In this document: positions 51,787 to 61,228 of the stretch, in pieces
Layout: every line of letters starts with the position of its first letter
How positions within the stretch are numbered: position 1 is the first letter of the stretch
NCBI GenBank assembly: GCA_000467935.1
Contig: KI259852.1
Span: 17,817 to 81,816 of the forward strand
Direction of reading: 5' to 3'
DNA: 64,000 nucleotides
From: Peptostreptococcaceae bacterium oral taxon 113 str. W5053
Lineage (GTDB): Bacteria > Bacillota > Clostridia > Tissierellales > Peptoniphilaceae
The notes under the pieces: model-generated
What the model was told of the DNA's origin: nothing
Seen by the model: the letters and a program-made list of their open reading frames with translations, nothing else
The model's database searches: none
Program-made: the position numbers and the translations under genes

Positions 51787-52506
51787 ATGGAAAGGTATTA
51801 TATTCCGGGAACGAAAGGTTCCGTTTTTTCTTTGAGGGGTGAATTTTCTTTTGGTGTAGACAGTATATTGCTTTCCGCTTTTTCGAAAACCAAGTCGGTA
51901 AATTTAGCTGTAGACCTTTGCAGCGGTTCAGGGATTGTGGCTCTTAGAAATACGCTGCTGTATCGTCCGAAAAGAATGATTGGGATGGAAATTCAAGCCT
52001 CTATGTGTCATCTAATGCGGGAGGCTGTTAAGGAAAATTCTTTAGATCCGGTGATGGAGGTATGGGAGGGCACCTTTAAAGAACAGGGGAAGAGGTTAAA
52101 AGAATCTGTGGATATCATTACTTGTAATCCTCCTTATTTTAAAAGAGGAGAGGGGATTCAAAATGATAGGATGGGAATGACCGTATCTCGCCATGAGTTA
52201 AAAATGACTTTGGAAGATGTCTTTATTTTTGCGGCTGAGACATTGAAAGAAGGGGGAAAATTGTTTTTGATTCAACGCCCCCATCGCATGGGAGAGTGTA
52301 TCTATTTTGGAAAGTGTTATGGTTTACCGGTAAAACGACTGCGAAGTGTACAGGGAAAAACAGGCAGATCGCCGAAGATGGTTCTCATGGAATTTCGTAA
52401 CCGCGGCGGTGATTTTTTAAATGTGGAAGCACCGATTATTTTGTATGAAGAGGATGGAATTTACACACAAGAAGTACTTCGTGCCTATGAAGGAGAAAAA
52501 TTATGA
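51787..52506 (+). CDS. tRNA1(Val) (adenine37-N6)-methyltransferase-like protein (TrmN6/YfiC family)
   Basis: A 239-residue class I methyltransferase. VDLCSGSGIVAL near residue 39 is motif I, and TCNPPYF near 112 is the N6-adenine NPPY motif. The gene order with rsmI is the same in many Firmicutes (yabB-yazA-rsmI). The expected target is A37 of a tRNA, deduced from family. It overlaps rsmI by 4 bp. Confidence 0.8.
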   Translation: MERYYIPGTKGSVFSLRGEFSFGVDSILLSAFSKTKSVNLAVDLCSGSGIVALRNTLLYRPKRMIGMEIQASMCHLMREAVKENSLDPVMEVWEGTFKEQGKRLKESVDIITCNPPYFKRGEGIQNDRMGMTVSRHELKMTLEDVFIFAAETLKEGGKLFLIQRPHRMGECIYFGKCYGLPVKRLRSVQGKTGRSPKMVLMEFRNRGGDFLNVEAPIILYEEDGIYTQEVLRAYEGEKL

Positions 52507-53342
52507 AGGGAAAATTAAGTATTGTTCCGACACCTATCGGAAATTTGGAGGATATCACGTTCAGAGCTTTGCGGGTACTTAGGGAGGCGGATGCGGTACT
52601 ATGTGAAGATACCAGGCATAGCGCACCTTTATTAAATCATTATGCGATTCAAAAGACTTTAATCAGTTATCATGAGCATAATGAACAAAGTCGAAGTGAA
52701 GAAATTTTAAAACGTTTGAAAGAAGGAGAAAACTTTGCTTTGATTAGTGACGCAGGATTTCCCGGTGTCAGCGACCCCGGAGCAGTGCTTATCCGAAAAG
52801 CTTTAAAGGAGAATTTGCCGGTGGAGGTTCTTCCCGGTTCCAGTGCTTCTATAACTGCATTGGTTTTCAGCGGATTTTCCGGAGGGAGTTTTTATTTTCA
52901 CGGATTTTTATCCCGTAAACATAAAGAGAGAGAAGAAGAAAAAGAAAGAATCAAAAAATGTATTTGTCCGGTAATTCTTTATGAATCTCCAAAGCGTTTA
53001 AAATCGACTTTGGAAGAATTGGAAGAATTTATGCCCGGTCGTAAAGCTGCCGTAATTCGGGAGCTGACCAAAATTTATGAGGAGAGAATTTTTGGCACTC
53101 TTCCGGAGGTGTTGGAAAAACTTCCGGAGAATGTGAAGGGAGAAATCGTTTTGATTTTGGGGCCCTATGAAGAAAAAAAGAATTTTGATTTGGAAGGGGC
53201 ATTGAAAAATAAATTGAGGCAGGGGATTTCTATGAGTCGGGCGGTAAAAGAAGTCACTAAAGAAAGCGGTCTTCCAAAGAATGAGGTTTATGCTTACGGG
53301 CTGAAACTGAAGGGTGAAGAAGATGACGGAATATTCTTTTAA
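52503..53342 (+). CDS. rsmI: 16S rRNA (cytidine1402-2'-O)-methyltransferase
   Basis: A 279-residue tetrapyrrole-methylase-fold protein. IVPTPIGNLEDITFRALRVL at the start, CEDTRHS, ISDAGFPGVSDPG, and LPGSSASITALVFSGF are the RsmI blocks. It methylates C1402 of 16S rRNA in the decoding centre. It is translationally coupled to the upstream methyltransferase and overlaps nurA by about 20 bp at its end. Confidence 0.95.
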   Translation: MKGKLSIVPTPIGNLEDITFRALRVLREADAVLCEDTRHSAPLLNHYAIQKTLISYHEHNEQSRSEEILKRLKEGENFALISDAGFPGVSDPGAVLIRKALKENLPVEVLPGSSASITALVFSGFSGGSFYFHGFLSRKHKEREEEKERIKKCICPVILYESPKRLKSTLEELEEFMPGRKAAVIRELTKIYEERIFGTLPEVLEKLPENVKGEIVLILGPYEEKKNFDLEGALKNKLRQGISMSRAVKEVTKESGLPKNEVYAYGLKLKGEEDDGIFF

Positions 53343-54255
53343 AGAGATGATCCAAAAAATGGAAAACAAGCTTAGAGCGGAATACGAGCCTTTAGAGGCG
53401 CTTCGTCGGGAATCTTTACGTGCTTTTTTGAAGGAGTTGGGAGAACTTTCTCAGATACGACCTCTGACCAAGGAAGAATTGCGGGAAATAGGGGAAAATG
53501 GAGGGATTTGCGTATCCGACGGTTCGAATAATCGTTTTGGAGGAGCTAAACCTCATTATGTGGATTTCTATCAAAGTGTCGCTTTTATTACAGGAAAAAA
53601 TAAGGATAAAAAAGTCGTTCGGGAAATTTTATCGCCTCTTTTTGATCAAGAAGAACAAAATCCTTTGGCGGCAATGGAAATCCGGGTGGTGCTGGAAATT
53701 TTAGAAGAGAAACGGCCTGTGGCAGTAATGCTGGACGGTTCCTTGATTCGTTTTGCGATTGAGGCTTCTAAGCCATGGGAGGAGTTAAAATCGATTTGTA
53801 TTGAGAAAGAAATTCCTTTAATCGGAGTGATTGAGGATATCAAGACAAAAAAAATCGGAGAAAGTTTTAAGGCGTGGGGAGTTTTGGAACGTGTCTATTA
53901 CGACCGGGAGATTCTATTTGGGAATTTGGAATATGGAGAAGCACTGCTTTTACAATCCAACTCCACGGGGAAATCGAAAGAAGGTTTAAGCTCATTGTTT
54001 TTAAAAAGTTCTTATTCGCCGAATCCCATTGGGATCGATTTGCCTGAAGAACAAGAGAGTTTTCGAGAATGGGCGGCGGCTTTAGTTATCAGTTTAAGTT
54101 CCAAAAGAGGTCGAGGAATTCCTATGATTATGGATATGGCGGATGTAGAAGCACGGATTGGCGATGAAGCTTTGGAAAAAATCTTGAAAGAAAGTGTCAG
54201 TCCGTCAATTTTTGAACGCTTGCTCAATCCGATTCGAAACAAACGAAGCTATTAA
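53323..54255 (+). CDS. nurA: NurA-type 5'-3' nuclease
   Basis: A 310-residue nuclease. The catalytic start is GICVSDGSNNRFGG (near residue 60, with the first metal-binding Asp), VMLDGSLIRF (near 140) and a C-terminal GRGIPMIMDMADVEARI. In archaea NurA works with the HerA hexamer in DNA end resection; here herA follows directly (11 bp). ATG 53323 was chosen because AAGGGTGAAGAAG precedes it; the codon at 53314 lies on top of that site. The pair in bacteria is thought to serve repair or defence. Confidence 0.85.
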   Translation: MTEYSFKEMIQKMENKLRAEYEPLEALRRESLRAFLKELGELSQIRPLTKEELREIGENGGICVSDGSNNRFGGAKPHYVDFYQSVAFITGKNKDKKVVREILSPLFDQEEQNPLAAMEIRVVLEILEEKRPVAVMLDGSLIRFAIEASKPWEELKSICIEKEIPLIGVIEDIKTKKIGESFKAWGVLERVYYDREILFGNLEYGEALLLQSNSTGKSKEGLSSLFLKSSYSPNPIGIDLPEEQESFREWAAALVISLSSKRGRGIPMIMDMADVEARIGDEALEKILKESVSPSIFERLLNPIRNKRSY

Positions 54256-54266
54256 GGAGGAAAACT

Positions 54267-56084
54267 ATGAATGTTGTAGGACTTACAAATCAACAGGAGG
54301 TCTATATTGCTTCAACAACTCGAAATTTCCGGATGAATGAGTTTTTGATGGTTTGCGATGCGCAAGGTGATTTGCCCGGAGAGATTATAGCGGCCAATAC
54401 GTTCAATAAATATATCCCGTTATCGACTACCGGAGAAATTGCCGACGGACAAATGTTGGAGGCCTTGAGAAATATAGGATATTCCATTGATGATGAAACG
54501 ATTTATTTGGGAAAACTTCGTTTGATTCAAGAAGCACCTTATCCCGTCATCACTGGCAGTGCGGTTCGAGAGCCTGATTTTGAAGAATTAAGGCACTACT
54601 TTTTTCATGGGAAAAAAGAAGAGAGTCTATGTTTGGGTGTGGTGAAAAATACGGCTTCTATGACGAAAAATATGGATGAGGAGTTAAAAGATTTGCTTTA
54701 TACTTTTGAAGAGGGAAAATTGAAAAGGCAAGAAGATATTCCTTATTTTTATCATCTACATTCCATGCATCATTATCCTCATATGGGTATTTTTGGCGGT
54801 AGCGGCAGTGGAAAGTCCTATGGTCTTCGAGTCATCTTAGAGGAACTTTTATTAAAAAAGATACCGTCTTTAGTGGTGGATCCGCATTATGAGATGGATT
54901 TTTCTGAAAGTGCTATAGAGGGGACACCTGATTTTAAAGGAAATTTTTCCATCTTTCGCTTGGGTGAAAATATGGGGATTCGTTTTACCGATTTGAATAC
55001 GGGAGATATCAAGAACCTCTTATCGACTTCTTCCCCTCTATCCGATTCCATGTTGAATGTGGTGGAAAGTCTTCACCGTCGAGGCGATGATGTTTCTTCA
55101 TTTGAAAATCGATTGAGTCTATTGATTGAAGCACAAAATTTGGGGAATGAAAGAATAATTCGAGAAAAAATCGGAAATTCAGACAGCTTGGAAAGACAAC
55201 GATATGAAGCGATGCTGGAATTGTTTCGGCGATGCGGCAGTTTGCCGACAAGTTCTGTAGAAGGAATTCGATGGAGATTGCAACGTTTGATACATATGAA
55301 TGTTTTCCAAAACAATGCGAATGGGGTTTTGGAAGCGATGAAATCCGGAAAATTGGCGGTACTTCAAGGAAATACCAGAGTGTTGCAAGTTTTTTCCACC
55401 TATTTAATCGGCAAGTGTTATCAGTTGCGCCGTTTATATCAGGATAGTCTGCACGAAGAATTGAAAGGGGATTATTTTCCGCCTTTTATCATTATCACCG
55501 ATGAAGCGCATAATTTTGCTCCGCAAGGCTATGAAGCATCTTCGAAAGTGATTTTTCGAGAAATTGCCCAAGAGGGCAGAAAATATGGCGTATTCTTAAT
55601 TTTAGCCACGCAAAGACCCTCTTTACTGGATAGTACAGTGACGGCACAACTCAATACCAAACTGATCTTCCGAACCGTTCGCGCGGGAGACATCGACACA
55701 ATTCGCGAAGAGACGGATGTCGGAACGGAAGAAGCGAAAAGGCTGCCTTATCTGTCTACGGGAGATGTGTTTATCAGTGAATCCGCTTTAGGCAGAACAA
55801 TTAGCGGTCGTATTCGTGCAGCGTATACAAAAACTCCTCATGGGAAAAATCCTTTTGATGAGTTAAGAGATAAAGAAAAAGAAAATTTAGAAGAAAGTTT
55901 TGAATTGATTCGAGAAAAATTACCATTTGAAGCCAATGACTTAGTTAGAATCGGACAAGAACTGGAGGCGGAAGGAAAGGGAGTTTTTTCGGTTGCTTAT
56001 CTGGAAGCGATGATGGAACGATTGGAAAAATCCGGGAAGCTTCGAAAAAAAGAAGGAATTTTAGGTTTAAAGTATTTGCTTTAG
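54267..56084 (+). CDS. herA: HerA-type hexameric DNA translocase ATPase
   Basis: A 605-residue FtsK/HerA-superfamily ATPase. An N-terminal HAS-barrel-like part (1-150) precedes Walker A GGSGSGKSYGLR (near residue 176). Walker B is PFIIITDEAHNFAPQ (near 412), then REIAQEGRKYGVFLILATQRPSLL with the sensor Gln/arginine finger. It pumps DNA through a ring and pairs with NurA. GGAGGAAAAC precedes the ATG. Co-transcription with rsmI and nurA is likely. Confidence 0.9.
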   Translation: MNVVGLTNQQEVYIASTTRNFRMNEFLMVCDAQGDLPGEIIAANTFNKYIPLSTTGEIADGQMLEALRNIGYSIDDETIYLGKLRLIQEAPYPVITGSAVREPDFEELRHYFFHGKKEESLCLGVVKNTASMTKNMDEELKDLLYTFEEGKLKRQEDIPYFYHLHSMHHYPHMGIFGGSGSGKSYGLRVILEELLLKKIPSLVVDPHYEMDFSESAIEGTPDFKGNFSIFRLGENMGIRFTDLNTGDIKNLLSTSSPLSDSMLNVVESLHRRGDDVSSFENRLSLLIEAQNLGNERIIREKIGNSDSLERQRYEAMLELFRRCGSLPTSSVEGIRWRLQRLIHMNVFQNNANGVLEAMKSGKLAVLQGNTRVLQVFSTYLIGKCYQLRRLYQDSLHEELKGDYFPPFIIITDEAHNFAPQGYEASSKVIFREIAQEGRKYGVFLILATQRPSLLDSTVTAQLNTKLIFRTVRAGDIDTIREETDVGTEEAKRLPYLSTGDVFISESALGRTISGRIRAAYTKTPHGKNPFDELRDKEKENLEESFELIREKLPFEANDLVRIGQELEAEGKGVFSVAYLEAMMERLEKSGKLRKKEGILGLKYLL

Positions 56085-56119
56085 CGGATTTGTGGTAGAA
56101 TAAGTCATGAGGTGAGATT

Positions 56120-57460
56120 ATGGACATTGTCGTCGTTGGCGGCGGAAAAGTCGGCGCTCGATTGGCTCAGGATTTGAGAACAGAGGGTCATAATATTACA
56201 ATTATAGAAAAAAATGCAAAGATTGTAGAAAAAATACTGGAAGTATGTGATATACAAGGTTTGGTAGGAAGCGGAACGGATTTAGACATTCAAAGAACCG
56301 CAGGTGTACCGACCTGTCAAATGTTTATTGCCGTAACCCCCTTGGATGAGATTAATTTAACGGCAGCTATGATGGCAAAACAACTTGGCGCAGAGTATAC
56401 CGTTGCTCGTGTTCGTAATCCGGAATATTTTAGAAACTGGGACTTTATGCGAGATGCCATGGGTGTGAATACGATGATTAATCCGGAATTTGAAGCGGCA
56501 AAAAGTATTGACAATGTGTTAAACTTCCCATCCGCTATTGAAATGGAAGAATTTTCCAGCCATCAGGCGGAGATGATCCAGATTAAAATTGCAGATGAAA
56601 GTCCTATAGTCGGGAAAGAGTTAAAAGATTTATCTGTGGGGGCGACCATCTGTTCCGTTTTAAGGGATGAAAAAGCATCTATTCCCAAGGGAAATTTTAA
56701 GATTAAAGCAGGGGATGCTCTGTATATTACAGGAGAAAAGGAAAATTTAACCAATTTTTGCAAAGAGGTGGGCATCTATAAAGACCGGGTTCATTCTTTG
56801 TTGATTATCGGTGGAGGAAAACTCAGTTACTATCTTTTGAAATTATTACCGAAGCGCATGGATCTTAAAGTCATTGAGATTGATGAAGCGGTTTGTGAGC
56901 GAATCAGTGCAGAGTTTCCCCATGTGATTGTTGTTCATGGAGACGGCACCAATACACAGGTGCTGGACGAAGAAAATATTTCCGCTTACGATGCCTGTGC
57001 CATGCTAACCGGTGTGGACGAAGAAAATATTCTATTGTCTCTTTATGCAAAACAGAAAAAAGTAGGCAAGATTATCACGAAGGTCAATCGTCAACCTTTG
57101 CTTAATGTCGTCAGCGGACAAGGGCTTCAGACGATTATTACACCGAAAGTTTTGGCTGTAAACTTATTGACTCAGATTGTACGTTCTCAGTCCAATGCTG
57201 AAGGGAGCAATATACGTACTTTTCATCGCATTGCCGAAGAAAAAGTAGAGGTATTGGAATTTTTGGTGTCGGAAGACAGCAAAATTATACACATCCCGCT
57301 TAAAGATTTGGATATTAAAGACGATGTGATTTTTGCTTATATTCTTCGTGGAAAGAAGCTTATATTTCCAAAGGGAAATGATACCATCGAACCGGGAGAC
57401 AGGGTGGTTATCGCAACGACCATTTTGTTTTTCGACGATTTGGAAGATGTGCTGAATTAG
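56120..57460 (+). CDS. trkA: Trk potassium transporter peripheral subunit TrkA
   Basis: A 446-residue cytoplasmic gating subunit with two RCK units. The first NAD-binding site is VVVGGGKVGARLAQDL (residue 4) and the second LLIIGGGKLSYYLLKLL (near 229); each is followed by a TrkA_C domain. It binds NAD(H)/ATP and gates the TrkH channel. trkH follows by 9 bp. Confidence 0.95.
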   Translation: MDIVVVGGGKVGARLAQDLRTEGHNITIIEKNAKIVEKILEVCDIQGLVGSGTDLDIQRTAGVPTCQMFIAVTPLDEINLTAAMMAKQLGAEYTVARVRNPEYFRNWDFMRDAMGVNTMINPEFEAAKSIDNVLNFPSAIEMEEFSSHQAEMIQIKIADESPIVGKELKDLSVGATICSVLRDEKASIPKGNFKIKAGDALYITGEKENLTNFCKEVGIYKDRVHSLLIIGGGKLSYYLLKLLPKRMDLKVIEIDEAVCERISAEFPHVIVVHGDGTNTQVLDEENISAYDACAMLTGVDEENILLSLYAKQKKVGKIITKVNRQPLLNVVSGQGLQTIITPKVLAVNLLTQIVRSQSNAEGSNIRTFHRIAEEKVEVLEFLVSEDSKIIHIPLKDLDIKDDVIFAYILRGKKLIFPKGNDTIEPGDRVVIATTILFFDDLEDVLN

Positions 57461-57469
57461 GAGTTATTT

Positions 57470-58924
57470 ATGAATAGAAAAATGATTACCTATTCTTTGG
57501 GGAGAGCTTTGCGAATTGAGGGAATGCTTTTGTTCATTCCTTTTCTTCTGTCTATCCTTTATCAAGATAAGGGAACCCTACCTTTTTTTATTACGATGGT
57601 TCTTTGTTTAGCGATAGGCAGCCTTATGGCGATGAAAAAACCTTTAAAGGAAGATTTTCATATCAAAGAAGGATTGATATTGGTCGCCGGATGTTGGGCG
57701 TTGTTTTCGATATTCGGAGCTCTACCCTTTTTCATTAGCAGAGAAATTCCCAATTATGTGGATGCTTTATTCGAAACGGTTTCAGGTTTTACAACGACAG
57801 GCTCCACAATTTTGACGGATATTGAAAGACTGAGCAAATCGTTGCTTTTTTGGAGAAGCTTTACTCACTTTATTGGAGGAATGGGTGTACTGGTCTTTGT
57901 CGTAGCGGTTTTACCAATGGACCGAAATCAAGGGGAAGGCAGCTCCATCAATATCTTAAAAGCGGAAGTTCCGGGACCGGAATTTGGAAAACTAACTTCC
58001 AGATTGAATGTAACGGCTCGAATTCTCTATGGAATTTATATTGTCATGACCGCCGTTCTGGTTGCTTTTTTATTAGCAGGCGGAATGAGTCTTTTCGATG
58101 CGGTTACTTCTGCCTTTTCCACGGCGGGAACGGGGGGATTTTCCGCACACGGTGAAAGTATTAAATTTTTCAACAGCACTTATTTAGAAATCGTCCTCAT
58201 TGTGGGCATGTTGGCTTTTGGCGTCAACTTTAATCTTTATTATGCCATTTTGATGGGGGGATGGAAAAATATTTGGGAAAACGACGAATTAAAATATTAT
58301 TTGGGAATTTTTGCAACGGCAACAATCTTTATGGCCATTAAAAATATGGATTTATACACTTCCTTTGGAGAATCTTTAAAAAATGCAGGATTTACCGCGT
58401 CTTCTATTATGACGACGACAGGCTTTGTCACAGTCGATTTTCAACATTGGAATGCTTTTTCACAAGGAATTTTGGTATTGTTGATGTTTATCGGTGCATC
58501 GGCAGGTTCTACCGGCGGGGGATTAAAAGTCTATCGGATAGGAGTGCTTTTTAAAACCGTTTTTGCAGAAGTAAAAAAAGTACTCAATCCCAATCGTGTG
58601 GTGAATGTGCAACATGACGGTCATGTATTGGAAAAAGATAAGGTGCGAAGTATCTGTGCATATTTTGTCATCTATATGTTTTTCTTTGTCTTATCCTTTG
58701 TTTTAATTTCGCTGGAAGGTAAAGATCTGGTGACCAGTTTTACAGCCGTTGCAACAACGATAAACAATGTAGGACCGGGATTAAGCAGAGTAGGTCCTGT
58801 GGAAAATTTTTTTCATTTTAGCATATTTTCAAAAATCATATTGACCATCGATATGTTGGCAGGCAGATTGGAAATTTTACCCATATTGATTTTATTTGTT
58901 CCTGATGTATGGAAAAGAAGATAA
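57470..58924 (+). CDS. trkH: Trk potassium uptake channel TrkH
   Basis: A 484-residue membrane protein with four pore loops: FTTTGSTI (near residue 105), STAGTGGFS (near 218), MTTTGFVT (near 315) and ATTINNVGPG (near 428). The Gly in each loop is the family's K+ filter. ASAGSTGGGLKVYR (near 345) is the intramembrane loop. It forms one operon with trkA. Confidence 0.95.
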   Translation: MNRKMITYSLGRALRIEGMLLFIPFLLSILYQDKGTLPFFITMVLCLAIGSLMAMKKPLKEDFHIKEGLILVAGCWALFSIFGALPFFISREIPNYVDALFETVSGFTTTGSTILTDIERLSKSLLFWRSFTHFIGGMGVLVFVVAVLPMDRNQGEGSSINILKAEVPGPEFGKLTSRLNVTARILYGIYIVMTAVLVAFLLAGGMSLFDAVTSAFSTAGTGGFSAHGESIKFFNSTYLEIVLIVGMLAFGVNFNLYYAILMGGWKNIWENDELKYYLGIFATATIFMAIKNMDLYTSFGESLKNAGFTASSIMTTTGFVTVDFQHWNAFSQGILVLLMFIGASAGSTGGGLKVYRIGVLFKTVFAEVKKVLNPNRVVNVQHDGHVLEKDKVRSICAYFVIYMFFFVLSFVLISLEGKDLVTSFTAVATTINNVGPGLSRVGPVENFFHFSIFSKIILTIDMLAGRLEILPILILFVPDVWKRR

Positions 58925-58938
58925 TAGGAGGCATAAAA

Positions 58939-59457
58939 ATGGATTTAAAATCAAAGATTCGCATTATTGAAGGTTTTCCGAAAGAGAAAATCAGCTTTAA
59001 GGACATTACTACATTATTGAAGGATCAGGTAGCATTTAAAGAATGCGTTAATGAAATGGTTGAATTCTTAAGAAATAAAAACATAGATCTTGTAGTAGGA
59101 CCGGAGGCACGCGGATTTATTTTTGGACCGGTTGTCGCTTATCAATTGGGAGCAGGTTTTGTTCCGGCCAGAAAACCTGGAAAACTTCCTGCTGAAACGG
59201 TAAAATATTCCTATGGATTGGAATATGGAGAAGATACTTTGGAAATCCATAAAGATGCCATTCGAAAAGGCATGCGAGTTGCTATTGTAGATGATCTTTT
59301 GGCTACGGGAGGAACAATGCTGGCTTGCTGCAAACTCATTGAATCCATGGGAGGCGAAGTGGTAGCCGTTTCCACACTGATTGAACTTACCGACTTAAAA
59401 GGAAAAGAAAAATTAGCCGACTATGCGGTACAGAGCTTGGTGGACTATAATATTTAA
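58939..59457 (+). CDS. apt: Adenine phosphoribosyltransferase
   Basis: A 172-residue purine-salvage enzyme (adenine + PRPP to AMP). RIIEGFPKEKISFKDITTLL at the start, GPEARGFIFGPVVAYQLGAGFVPARKPGKLP and VAIVDDLLATGGTM (PRPP-binding loop, near residue 117) are diagnostic. ATG 58939 has ATAGGAGGC. The open frame starts inside trkH but without site. A terminator follows. Confidence 0.97.
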   Translation: MDLKSKIRIIEGFPKEKISFKDITTLLKDQVAFKECVNEMVEFLRNKNIDLVVGPEARGFIFGPVVAYQLGAGFVPARKPGKLPAETVKYSYGLEYGEDTLEIHKDAIRKGMRVAIVDDLLATGGTMLACCKLIESMGGEVVAVSTLIELTDLKGKEKLADYAVQSLVDYNI

Positions 59458-59458
59458 A

Positions 59459-59489
59459 AAAAGATTGAGGAAATTCTCAATCTTTTTTG
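59459..59489 (+). terminator. Terminator of apt
   Basis: AAAGATTGAG and CTCAATCTTT pair around GAAATT and end in a T-run, directly after the apt stop. Confidence 0.9.
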
Positions 59490-59664
59490 TATAAAGAAAT
59501 CCTTAGATAGAATGGAGAACGCTCTGGATAGAAAAAAACTATCGTCTGAAAAAGAATGGTCTGGGGTGAAACGGTCGTTTTTTTGACAAGCGAGATAGGA
59601 TAGATTATAGCGTTTATTCTGAAAAAGTTTTCGTTGAAAATAGCGGAATATCAACCTGCGTTTG

Positions 59665-59693
59665 TTTACACTGAGGAAAATAAAGGATATAAT
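59665..59693 (+). promoter_or_regulatory. Promoter of gltX
   Basis: TTTACA (59665-59670), a 17-bp spacer and a perfect TATAAT (59688-59693). It lies 48 bp before the gltX ATG. Confidence 0.75.
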
Positions 59694-59741
59694 AAGGAAC
59701 AATGAATGATAAATAAGAATAGTGATAAGGAGGAAATAATC

Positions 59742-61223
59742 ATGGCGGATGTGAGGTTGCGTTTTGCTCCGAGTCCAACCGGTTTTTTGCATATCGGAGG
59801 ACTAAGAACAGCGCTTTACAATTATCTTTATGCAAGACAACAGGGTGGAAAATTTATTTTACGTATTGAAGACACGGATCGTACCCGTTTTGTTCCCGGT
59901 GCCATTGAAAGTTTAATTCGTTCTTTAAAATGGGCAGGTATTGATTATGACGAAGGGGTTTATATTGAAAACAATAAAATTGTAGAGCATGGAGATTTCG
60001 GACCGTATGTTCAATCGGATCGTGTCAAAGAAGGAATTTATAATCAATATATTGAAGAACTGTTGGAATCAGGTAAAGCGTATTATTGTTTTTGTTCCAA
60101 AGAACGTTTGGAAAATTTGCGTAAACAACAAGAAGCAGATGGAAAATTATCCAAATATGATGGACTTTGTCGCGGTGTAAGCTTGGAAGAAGCTCGCAAA
60201 CGTGTGGCAGCGGGGGAAGAATATGTTATTCGTCTTCGTATGCCGGAAAATGAAGAGATCCATTTTCATGATATGGTAAAGGGGGATATCACTGTGAACA
60301 CCGGCGATGTGGATGATCAGGTTTTGATTAAAGCCGACGGTTTTCCAACCTATCATTTCGCTGTTATTGTGGATGATCATTTGATGGGTGTAACCCATAT
60401 CGCTCGTGGGGATGAATGGGTGAGTTCCGTACCGAAGCATGTGTATTTGTATCAAGCCTTCGGATGGGATATTCCGGAGTTTATTCACCTTCCTACGATT
60501 TTAAATCAAAATCATAAAAAGCTTTCGAAACGACATGACGATGTTAGCGTGGAAGATTTTATCAAACAAGGTTATTTACCGGAAGGTTTGGTAAATTATT
60601 TGGCTATGGTCGGCTGGTCTCCCAACAGCAATCAGGAAATTTTCACGATGGAAGAGCTTATTGAGCAGTTTAGTTTTGAGCGTGTCAATTCCACCGGCGG
60701 TGTCTTTGATCGTAAAAAATTGGATTGGGTCAATGCCCATCATATTCGCAACAAGAGCGTGGAGGAACTTCGAGAATTATGTCGTCCTTTCTTAATTGAA
60801 GAGGGTGTTATTGATGAAAAATTTGACAATGATCGGTTTTTAAATGTATTGCTTTCCACTTATCAAGAGGGAATGCATACGTTAAGAGATATTATTGAAC
60901 CGGCAAAAATGGCTTTGAACGATATTCCAGAGTATACGGAAGAAACCGTGGAAACCATTCAAAACTCCGATTGTACACTGCTTTATGACACCTTGGAAGC
61001 TCAACTTGCTACTTTGGGTGAAGTGACGGAAGAATGGGCAACCGGTGTAATGAAAGTGATCCAAAAAGAGACAGGCATCAAAGGGAAAAACTTATATATG
61101 CCCATTCGAGGTGCTATGATCGGCAGCGTTCACGGTCCGGACATGAAAGATATTTTCCTATTATTGGGAAAAGAAAAAATTCAAAAGAGAATTGAAAAAG
61201 CAAGAAGCATGATGAGGAGCTGA
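59742..61223 (+). CDS. gltX: Glutamyl-tRNA synthetase
   Basis: A 493-residue class I synthetase. RFAPSPTGFLHIGGLRTALYNYL holds the HIGH-type motif (HIGG) and KLSKRHDDVSV holds the KLSKR signature loop (near residue 260). FCSKERL and YCF lie in the Zn-like region. The length is usual. ATG 59742 has AAGGAGGAAATA; the frame opens 12 codons earlier without site. It is first in the operon gltX-cysS-rlmB-yacP, 5 bp from cysS. Confidence 0.97.
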   Translation: MADVRLRFAPSPTGFLHIGGLRTALYNYLYARQQGGKFILRIEDTDRTRFVPGAIESLIRSLKWAGIDYDEGVYIENNKIVEHGDFGPYVQSDRVKEGIYNQYIEELLESGKAYYCFCSKERLENLRKQQEADGKLSKYDGLCRGVSLEEARKRVAAGEEYVIRLRMPENEEIHFHDMVKGDITVNTGDVDDQVLIKADGFPTYHFAVIVDDHLMGVTHIARGDEWVSSVPKHVYLYQAFGWDIPEFIHLPTILNQNHKKLSKRHDDVSVEDFIKQGYLPEGLVNYLAMVGWSPNSNQEIFTMEELIEQFSFERVNSTGGVFDRKKLDWVNAHHIRNKSVEELRELCRPFLIEEGVIDEKFDNDRFLNVLLSTYQEGMHTLRDIIEPAKMALNDIPEYTEETVETIQNSDCTLLYDTLEAQLATLGEVTEEWATGVMKVIQKETGIKGKNLYMPIRGAMIGSVHGPDMKDIFLLLGKEKIQKRIEKARSMMRS

Positions 61224-61228
61224 TTGAA

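Noticed and set aside
59490..59741. T-box or other riboswitch before gltX.
   Set aside because: No T-box sequence or specifier stem was seen; the promoter at 59665 leaves only a short leader.
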